From Labyrinthula sp. Ha (Eukaryota > Sar > Bigyra > Labyrinthulida > Labyrinthulaceae): a DNA stretch of 64,000 nt. Where the stretch lies: assembly GCA_015227615.1 (NCBI GenBank), contig JAALGZ010000001.1:2480001-2544000 (forward strand). Reading direction: 5' to 3'. This document shows positions 55,762-64,000 of this stretch, one piece after another. The position numbers and the translations under genes are program-made. Numbering within the stretch: position 1 is the stretch's first letter; every line of letters begins with the position of its first letter. The notes under the pieces were generated by a model. It was given only the letters and a program-made list of their open reading frames with translations. It did not search any database and was not told where the DNA came from.

Positions 55762-58700
55762 CTGGCAAACTTTGATTATAAACATGAAACCTTATAGATT
55801 TGGATAAACTCTTCTTTTTTAGTTTTCTAGAAGATTTGAATTTTGGGCATTGAGCCTATTGGCAACCTGATGAAAATACTTCATCATCTTGATTCTTTAA
55901 CCTAGTGGGAGTTTATTTTACCTCCTCAACCACTGCTATAATCTTTTATGATTGACATCAATTCCAGAGAAGATTATATTCATGCAATGCAACTTCAGGT
56001 TGTCGAGTCTATGCTGTTACGTTAAATGAAACTACTGCAACACTATAACGCAACAGTGTAAAATTGCCCAAGATCAGGTATACAGCTCTTCCAAGGTTTC
56101 AGAAAAGTATAAATCATGGAGTTGGGTAAGAAAAAGGTATAAGTAGACACCTCACCAGGATCGAACAATTACCCTTCAATTCAAGCAAGGGTCAAATATT
56201 TTTCTCTACACAAGCCCAAAATTTTTTAATCCTTATCCGTTTAAGTTGCAGTTGAAATCTGGTAGTGTACAAAAGGCTTTAAACATCTAGACTGGTTGAT
56301 ACTGAGAGAAACTTACGCTACATAATCTTCCATAAATAGAATAAATTTGATAAAATAAAATCATATATATCCTTCTAACAAGTGTTGCAACTTTATATAC
56401 TAAGATGGTTTCCAACTGATTTTCGCAAAGACACTAATAATCATATTTTACCACCAGTTAATTAGGATATATAGTTAGGAACTAGATTGAGAGCCTAGGA
56501 TGTTGCTAATGCGGACACAAGACATAAAAGAGACCGAAATCTGTACATTGCATAGTACCCTTTTTTTTGTTAAACAGACTCAATTACTTGTTTTCATAAT
56601 CAGTTTCTCCTCTTATTGACATATTTCCTGAAGTATAGCAACCTTTGTCAACTCCTGTTTAGCTGATGAATACTCTGTATTTGGAGAGATAACTATATTC
56701 CCTGAAGGGATGGACCAAGCTAAGTTAAGGACTCGAATAGTATTAGTTTACTTTGAATAGTATGCTCTTTAAGGTCATGGATTGTTTCGACACATGTCTC
56801 TTACAAAGGTACCATATGTACTATTGCTTACTTAGCTTAGAATCTTAACCAATTTTATTTTGTTTTATTATTTTCAGGTTTTAAACCTTCCATGAATATT
56901 TCTATTATTACTTTTGTATGTTTCTTGACTAGACCCTTAACATCTTTGGTACTTTACGTACAAGAAACACTGACTGCGAAGTTCATAATCCAAAGATCTT
57001 ATTGGATTACACGGTTCTTCCTCTGTATAGTTATCCAAAATAAGTGGGGAAACACTAATTACTAAACTTATTACTTGCGCTACATATGTTAAATATTATA
57101 TATCTTCGTGGTGCTCGGATTGCTTTTCATATAAACTGCAAAGTGACATCCAGTGCCTTTACCATAGAAAAATGAATACTATAAATGAAAAAGATTTGTC
57201 TATTGCATTTATGGAGTCTAACGGCTTTTCTTCACCTAAAATTCAAATTTCTTCTTGATGTTAAACAATAGCACGTTTACAACTGGACTTTCAAAATTTA
57301 ACCCATGGTTCTACAAAAAATTAGGACCAAAAATTTATTTTTTTATTCAAGAGCCCTTTGGGAAACATAATAGTATCATATTGTGGATTTTTCTAAGAAA
57401 TTTGGTGAGTTTTGCTAATAACTAGTATGCTGAAAGGAAAGCATACATTGAAATGTATAGATAAAGAAGAAGCGTTTTGATGACAATAAGAAATGTGAAA
57501 TCTGTCAAGCCCTGTATTTTCTACACTTTATTGCTGAGGTTAGATTAGTTTGCAGCTTAGAGGTCCTCACAAGCTTAAAACAAAAAACTAACATGTTTAC
57601 TGCATTAGAACCCCCTTCGGCTCTATTGTACATTTAGATCCAAAAATGTTGCAGTTGCTATTATCTGAATCAAACTCAAATTCAACTATACCCCAGTCTA
57701 CAATTTATTTGTGAATATATCAGTTCACAGACATTGAGTAAATGGAATTAAGTTAAGCTAAGATGAGAGAATTTTCCGACTAGTTTAAAGGAAACAGACA
57801 CCATGCATTTTGATTCTTTATGGAACATGCCTGAGACACACAAAATGTTTGGTTTTCCCATTATAAACAGGGTATTCAGTAAGATCACAAAGATAAGAAA
57901 TGAAAAATATCACCAACCAAGAGACTAATTAACAACAAGCTGACTGGTCTACCCAAAGCTCCAATGCCGTCAGATATAAACGAGGATAATGCATGATACA
58001 ATGCGAGACCTCGACAAATAGAAACCGTGTCAATAAATTCGAATCGCCACATAGGGTACCTTTAAATAGAAGAGAGCAACGGGACACGATTAATAGAATA
58101 TTAAAAGGGTGAAACTCAGAATGAAGGCTAGAAGTATCCAAAGTGTGCACTGAACTATACATCTTATAAATCTTCTGTTGAAAATACTTCACCACACCTT
58201 CATTGCTGAGTATGCACAATAAAACAACTTGGACTCGTGCAGAATAAAATGTTTACCGACTGGTGTATTAATTCTTTCCGAACTGATGCCCTGATATTGC
58301 AACATCTTTCCTTAATTATTTAAATGGAACTATATTCTAATATATCTGCCGATTCTAGAAAAATATCAATGTATTGAAAAGGAATCACAGATTTTCTTTC
58401 GCCACCTATTACATGTGGTACATATAGTTATGGCGGTTAGACAACCAATTCAAGAAATAAACCCTCCTAGATTTCCTTTAAGCGGTACAGCTAATGTTAC
58501 GCCTTTCATCTTAACTTATAGTTCACCCACCTATTAGGCAAGTTTATGATAATACCTGCTAGTCATATACCCAACTCTGTGTAGTTTTCATTTTCATATA
58601 TCAACGCCCTTACCTCTTTATTATGGTAAAACGTATAGAGAAACAGTGGGAGATAACAGGGGTATGTCGAACAAAATCATCTTAGCTATAAACTTGGCAT

Positions 58701-60876
58701 CTGCTTATAGGTGAAGTCTATGAGGATAGGGTTCCATACATTGTAGTATTTCTATATGACTGAGGAGCAGTTTTAATATTTCTTATTGAAAAATCGGGAG
58801 ACAAGGGTATCTTGCCATACTTGCATGTGAAACCTACGCTATTATGAAAAGGTAAACAGTATAGATGAGTTACTTTGTACTATTTAATATTTTCTAAAGC
58901 TACACCTAGGTTGAGCAACTTGTTCAACTATTCCCTTCTAGATTGCAGTTGCGAAGAAATTTTCCAAAATTTCGATTTTGTATATGGGTGAAGATTAAGG
59001 TTTCAATAGAAGTTTTATATTCTGGCGAACAACTAAATCAATAATAAGATTTCTTTTTAGTTTCAGCAAACGTTTTTGGATCTCGCAAACTGTCAAATGC
59101 AGAGTGTATGTCTAGTAATTTTGCTAATTTAGTTAAGTCTTGATACTCTTTTCGATCGATGCTGGAGAGTTAACAATGGCAATTTCCAAATTATAGATCA
59201 TTTTCTACATTTTGTTACCATCTACAAAGACTTTCTACATAGCCTATGTCATATATTTTTCCTTATGTATTCCCTTTTAACACAGCGAAGAGGGTTGCCT
59301 GCACAAACTTTTTTCCTATATATTTTTTCTTTAAGTTTTTTTTGTTCAATTCAAGGATCTGTTTCCCTGAGAAGACTCAAATCTTCTATTAAATCGCACG
59401 TAAGAGGTTGAAACTAAGTACACCACTTTTTCATATAAGTTCTTGCCCATTCTGTAGATTGAGCCCTCGGTTAGATTGAAGTGTACCTCTGTCTTTTTTT
59501 TTGAACTACTGAGGAAAGTTGTTTGTTTCCTCACTTTTTTGCCATGCTAGAATCTGTACATTTGCGCCTCTTTCACTCACTTTTCATGGATTTCTAAATT
59601 CATTTTCCCTGTTCTGCACAGATTGTTTAGTCTCTCCTGGACAATTGTAAAACCATACAACTGAAGAGAAACGTGGATTCATGTTTACGCTTTGTGCGAC
59701 TCTTCCCATGGTAATTTATGTGTCTCAACTCTGTCTAACAACATTATGTCTTTAAATGGGAACCTCTACCTATATTGTCTGAACATTTAAACTTTTACTT
59801 ACCCTCAAGAGTATTTTACGTCCTAAAAAGTTTTTTGGCAATCGCAAGATTTATTCAGCTGATTTTCAACCAAATGCTTTCAGTGTAAGCACCAATAGTG
59901 CTTTTTATCTAACTTAAAAAACTCTGAAGAAGAAAGAAGTAGAGAGTATAATAATGATGGATAATTAAGAGAAGTATAGAAACTGGCACGTTGATCAAGA
60001 ACATTTCACAACAGGGTACGTGGGTTTCACTGAACAAAGATAGAGCTGATCTCATGATCTAAGTAAAGTTGAAAGGGGAATTGTGGTGCAATGATACACG
60101 GAGTTTATAAACCTTTAATACGGTAAGGAAAGAAGTATTATTCTTGATCCTAAAGCATTAACCGATGCTAATATTAAACTAAGTTCTGAAAGAAAGAGTA
60201 CATCAAAATGTGAACATCAGGTGCATGCTGCGCGGGAATTTGTTTCTTCAAGTTCTAAATTTTCTTTCCAAAGATGTTCAGAAAAGATAGAGCATAGACC
60301 AACTCACTAGATAAAACAGAGTAAACAAAGCATATTAGTGACGTTCTTGTTAAGAATTATAGCGACGTAGAGTCTGGTATTTAGAGTGGCCCATTGATAA
60401 GAAATAGGAATTCGTCAACATTGGAAAATAAGTCGGGACTTTCAATTAAAAGTCACCCCGTAAAATATCCTTCGAAACTTGTAAACTGTACAGTGTTTTG
60501 CTAAAACGGGTAATGTTCCATTAACTCCCAGAAAAAAATAAAATCTCCCACGAGCCATTCCAATAATCCTATCCGTTGGTATGTTACGGCTTCTATTTTA
60601 CCGTTTAATCTTGGAACGTTAGTAAAAACTTGATATGGATGAATAAAATGTTTGCGGTGATAGGTGTGTAATGAACCTGTAATCAACATTTTCACGAAGA
60701 CTTAATATGACCGAAAAAGAACTTGGTTGGAAGAGAAGGCGGGACCTAAGAGAACTTGCGGGGTGATGTAAGGTTTGGCAGAACATTAGGCGTAGCTGTA
60801 CAAACATATTTTAAACCAAAACCAAACGAAGCAAATAATATACAAGAAAATAATATAGAAACAGAGGGTAGACAGA
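55762..60876. other. Gene desert, about 5.1 kb
   Basis: AT-rich sequence with no supported gene or RNA. Frames near 57929..58219 (minus) and 60501..60807 (minus) are short, without domains. The last 100 bp before 60877 presumably hold the promoter of the mucin gene. Confidence 0.5.
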
Positions 60877-62640
60877 ATGAAGCTGCAGAATATAGGACTG
60901 CTGTTTGGTACGTTACTAGCTGCAAGTTTTAGCGAAAACTCGGCCGAAGAACTTGATGTTTTGATTGGAAGAGAAGCTACAGAGTGTGTTGGACACTATG
61001 TACAATGCGGAGGCAAAGACTACTATGGAGAGACTGAGTGCTGTGATGACTATGAATGCGTTTTCTATAACGATTACCACTCTCAATGTGATCCACCTCC
61101 AACAAAGTATCCTACCAAATATCCTACCAAGTACCCAACAGATGAACCAACAAAATACCCTACCAAATATCCTACTGATGAACCGACCAAGTACCCTACC
61201 AAATATCCTACTAAGTACCCAACAAAATATCCTACTAAATACCCTACTGATGAACCAACAAAGTATCCTACCAAGTACCCAACAGATGAACCAACAAAAT
61301 ACCCTACCAAATATCCTACTGATGAACCGACCAAGTACCCTACCAAATATCCTACTAAGTACCCAACAAAATATCCTACTAAATACCCTACTGATGAACC
61401 AACAAAGTATCCTACAAAATATCCTACTGATGAACCGACCAAGTACCCTACCAAATATCCTACTAAGTACCCAACAAAATATCCTACTAAATACCCTACT
61501 GATGAACCAACAAAGTATCCTACAAAATATCCTACTGATGAACCGACCAAGTACCCTACTAAATATCCTACAAAGTACCCGACAGATGAACCAACAAAGT
61601 ATCCTACCAAATATCCTACCAAGTACCCAACAGATGAACCAACAAAGTACCCTACCAAATATCCTACTAAGTACCCAACAGATGAACCAACAAAGTATCC
61701 TACAAAATATCCTACCAAGTACCCTACGTATGAACCAACAAAGTATCCTACCAAAAGCCCTGTAGCTGAGCCAACAAAATACCCTACCAAGTACCCAACA
61801 GATGAACCAACAAAATACCCCACAAAGTATCCAACTAAATATCCTACAGACGAACCAACAAAATCACCTACCATGGAACCAACCAAGTACCCCACTAAAT
61901 TCCCAACTTCTTATCCAACTGCAAAGACTACGTACAGCCCTACATACGCGCCAACTGAATACCCAACTAAGAAGACCTATAGCCCTACTAAGTCACCCAC
62001 GAGTTACCCAACTTTTGAAACAGAAGAACCAACATATTCGCCAACACCGACACCTACTACAGATCTGGACTCAGATAGTCCAACACAAAGCCCTACTTTC
62101 ACGGCAGGAGTATTTCCAACTGCTAGTCCTACCCAAGCGCCAACTGGTTCACCAGCTATTCCTACTGAAGAACCGACATCCTCTCCTTTAGCGCCAACTA
62201 CTGCAACTCCAACAACGGATGAAAGCAGCGAAGGGGATGGAGATGAAGAGAAAAACGAAGACAAGGGACTATTACTCATTCTTTTTATTTCTCTGCTTTG
62301 TCTTGCAGTGCTTCTTTTGGCTTTAATTGGGGTTAGAAGACACCAGAAGAAAGAAGGGCGCAAGTATAGTGATTATCAGAAGAAAGAGCCTTACTTTGGA
62401 TCATTAGCTCCTATCACAGGTACTTTTAAGAGAAAGAAATCAGTTGCAGCTGATGCGCCGAATAAGAGTTATCCAAGAAGATTGTCTGGCCTTGAGAATG
62501 AAGCAGCGCAGAAGGCAGAGACAGGAATTCTTGCTGCTGAGCTCTCCAAGAAAAGTAAGCCATTCTTCAGTAGAAGAAACAACCCCGCAAATAAGGAAGC
62601 ACAATCAGGTGACACGTTTTACGACGATAGTCATTTGTAG
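60877..62640 (+). CDS. CBM1 cellulose-binding mucin-like type I membrane protein
   Basis: Single-exon 587-aa protein. Signal peptide at 1-19 or so. Residues 37-71 match a fungal-type cellulose-binding module (CBM1): YVQCGGKDYYGETECC, DDYEC, NDYHSQC; family consensus W-GQCGG..Y.G.T.C....C....YYSQC. Two of the three binding-face aromatics appear changed (Tyr/His for Trp and for one Tyr). Then about 270 residues of KYPT/DEPT tetrapeptide repeats, a more varied Pro/Thr/Ser stretch to about 445, an acidic spacer, one transmembrane helix (about 464-486, LLLILFISLLCLAVLLLALIG) and a roughly 100-residue basic tail. Dense Thr and Pro predict heavy O-glycosylation and an extended stalk. Likely a cell-surface adhesin presenting CBM1 on a stalk, for cellulose in food, host or own wall; that is inference. 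Confidence 0.88.
   Translation: MKLQNIGLLFGTLLAASFSENSAEELDVLIGREATECVGHYVQCGGKDYYGETECCDDYECVFYNDYHSQCDPPPTKYPTKYPTKYPTDEPTKYPTKYPTDEPTKYPTKYPTKYPTKYPTKYPTDEPTKYPTKYPTDEPTKYPTKYPTDEPTKYPTKYPTKYPTKYPTKYPTDEPTKYPTKYPTDEPTKYPTKYPTKYPTKYPTKYPTDEPTKYPTKYPTDEPTKYPTKYPTKYPTDEPTKYPTKYPTKYPTDEPTKYPTKYPTKYPTDEPTKYPTKYPTKYPTYEPTKYPTKSPVAEPTKYPTKYPTDEPTKYPTKYPTKYPTDEPTKSPTMEPTKYPTKFPTSYPTAKTTYSPTYAPTEYPTKKTYSPTKSPTSYPTFETEEPTYSPTPTPTTDLDSDSPTQSPTFTAGVFPTASPTQAPTGSPAIPTEEPTSSPLAPTTATPTTDESSEGDGDEEKNEDKGLLLILFISLLCLAVLLLALIGVRRHQKKEGRKYSDYQKKEPYFGSLAPITGTFKRKKSVAADAPNKSYPRRLSGLENEAAQKAETGILAAELSKKSKPFFSRRNNPANKEAQSGDTFYDDSHL
61105..61920 (+). repeat. 12-nt coding minisatellite (KYPT/DEPT) with 108-nt higher order
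   Basis: The 12-nt unit encodes KYPT or DEPT. Units are grouped as two to five KYPT followed by one DEPT. At the nucleotide level a distinctive DEPT variant (gatgaaccgacc) occurs at 61177, 61321, 61429 and 61537, spaced 144, 108 and 108 nt, with near-identical codon choices between. This shows recent duplication of blocks of 9 or 12 units. Toward 61740-61920 units diverge (TYEPT, SPVAEPT, FPTSYPT), as at the edge of many tandem arrays. Confidence 0.95.
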
Positions 62641-64000
62641 TTGCCCAACTATGTTTGAATACGATACCTATATAATCAGGTTGTGTCAAAATCTGTATAT
62701 TTAATATGAGATAGAAAATGCAAGGATTATTCCTTATCTTTAAAATGAGTTTTGTTTACCATCTTGATTTAGTCTTGTCGCTACTTTCCTAAAAATGAAG
62801 TGTACATTAGTTAATACCCCTAAGAAAAATTTTAACTTAAAAGATAAAAGTAAAAGTTAATTATATCTTCTAAAAGAAATCCTGCGAAAAGTCTGAATAT
62901 CTTGCAACAGAGCTACTCTATAGGTTTCAACCATGAAATCTTGATTGATGAACTCTAGAACATACGTTGGCTTCATTTTAGCAAAGAACCCGAGGAAAGT
63001 ATTGAAACCATAAAATCTAAACCAAAAATCTGATTAAGGACTTTTAGTTTTTTAGCGAAAATAAGTTCCTAGCATCATTAAAAATCCATTAGCTTAGTAC
63101 ATTTCTTTTCGTTTGGGTAGCTGATATGGTTAGGCTTTAACAGTTTGCCATGAAAACAGATTATAGAAGTTGCATTTCTACATGATTGCTAAAGAATATA
63201 AACATTTCTCTTATTCCCTAATAATACGATAAGCAACTAAAGAGTTCTCTGGCACATACAAAGCTCTACATTTCATATTCTTGTATTGATAAATCTAAGT
63301 GTCAAAATCAAATTTCATTCGCGTTTCTCAAGTTTGAGTTATATGAAGTCATTCCATCTAGTTTTATTATGTATTCTGACAAGAGAGAGTGCATTACGAA
63401 AATACGTTCTGCTGTTGTGAAGACTACAAACCACAATGAAGTCCTCGCAAACGAAAGCTCTTTTTTCTACATAAAACCTCTCCCGATACATTTACCTGAA
63501 TACTCAGAATTATGTGAAAAATATTAATTGAAGAGATTCTGCTTGCAACATAAACTTCAAAAAGATTCTTTTCACTTTGAATTGTGTATGTTTTCTTGGT
63601 TTCTTGTCTATAACGGATATTTATTACGGACTCTTCTATGGATGCAAAATGCCACGTCGGTTAAGAAAGTGTTGTACTAGAGATATTTTGGGCTGTTGTG
63701 CACTGATAATAGTTAAAAACTTTCTTCGCCTATGAATTTCTAGCAAAAAAAAGCTATTATAGGTTGTTTTGAAGAAGCAATATTTGTTTGCAGAGATATT
63801 TGTTTTAGATTGTGTCTTGCATTTATATATCATACTAAATCTTGCTAAGAAGGATATCTCTGTCACACAAGTTTCCGACTGTGTGTCCAGGTTGGGCCAT
63901 CTAAGCATACGATCATCTTGGATGCAGGCAACACCTACCAAGTGTCTATCTTAGCAATTCTAATTAAATATGTATAAAGATAAGATAGTATAGAAATTGC
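62641..64000. other. Gene-free right flank
   Basis: AT-rich, no supported gene. A 101-codon minus-strand frame at 63941..63636 runs toward the window interior but has no domain that I recognise. Confidence 0.45.

Noticed and set aside
60965-61765. 266-codon plus-strand frame in another phase over the same array
   Set aside because: Same cause. The mucin frame has a signal peptide, CBM1 and transmembrane segment; this one has none.
61083-61895. 270-codon minus-strand frame encoding VGYxVG repeats
   Set aside because: It is the antisense of the 12-nt KYPT array. A 12-nt unit without stops opens several frames at once. It has no start context or flanking coding signal.
1-64000. Reassigned genetic code (TGA as sense)
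   Set aside because: Every frame break within a recognisable gene is explained by a GT...TAG miniature intron, and conserved Trp positions use TGG. Only the lack of TGA stops remains unexplained.
1-64000. Virus-like or LTR elements and CRISPR arrays
   Set aside because: No paired terminal repeats, capsid, polymerase, integrase or envelope-like reading frames, and no spacer-repeat arrays, were seen by eye on either strand.

Overview
The window is AT-rich nuclear DNA of a microbial eukaryote. Spliceosomal GT-AG introns, GPI synthesis, clathrin adaptor, CDK and UFD1 genes, and standard stop codons all point that way. The lineage cannot be fixed from sequence alone. A signal-peptide protein with a fungal-type cellulose-binding module and long PT repeats, a Roco protein, and a kinase with EF-hand and cyclic-nucleotide domains together suggest a stramenopile or another SAR protist; this is inference. 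The most striking property is the introns: all 16 that I could place by reading frame and protein family are 27-32 nt long and end in TAG.

Genes sit in tight islands separated by deserts. Island A (about 0.9-7.6 kb): a hypothetical protein, a WDR61/SKI8-like WD40 protein, PIG-C and a Roco GTPase. Island B (10.5-14.1 kb): a hypothetical protein and a SELO-family protein AMPylase. Island C (18.5-27.1 kb): an ASPH-type hydroxylase, a TPR protein, an LRR protein, UFD1, a small secreted Cys-rich protein, an AP-1 mu chain and SDHAF3. Island D (32.0-34.0 kb): a PX-domain AGC kinase. Island E (44.7-49.3 kb): an RRM protein and a membrane-anchored kinase with EF-hand-like and four cNMP-binding-like domains. 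Island F (53.0-55.8 kb): a CDK7-like kinase and a secreted ADAM metalloprotease. Island G (60.9-62.6 kb): a CBM1 mucin-like membrane protein.

Inside islands, genes are packed to the limit: convergent stop codons overlap or lie 4-51 nt apart, same-strand neighbours lie 27-29 nt apart, and divergent starts are 85-195 bp apart. About 34 kb of the 64 kb is gene-free AT-rich sequence in blocks of roughly 1-11 kb, with no gene, tRNA or recognisable mobile element that I can support.

Most genes are housekeeping and do not form one pathway. Several concern the cell surface and secretory route (PIG-C, AP-1 mu, ADAM protease, CBM1 mucin, Cys-rich secreted protein) and signalling (Roco, PX-AGC kinase, cNMP/EF-hand kinase, CDK7). 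The best candidates for something undescribed are the kinase with its unusual domain order, the Roco protein with a large basic Arg/Ser insert inside its GTPase domain, the cellulose-binding mucin, and the uniform miniature introns.
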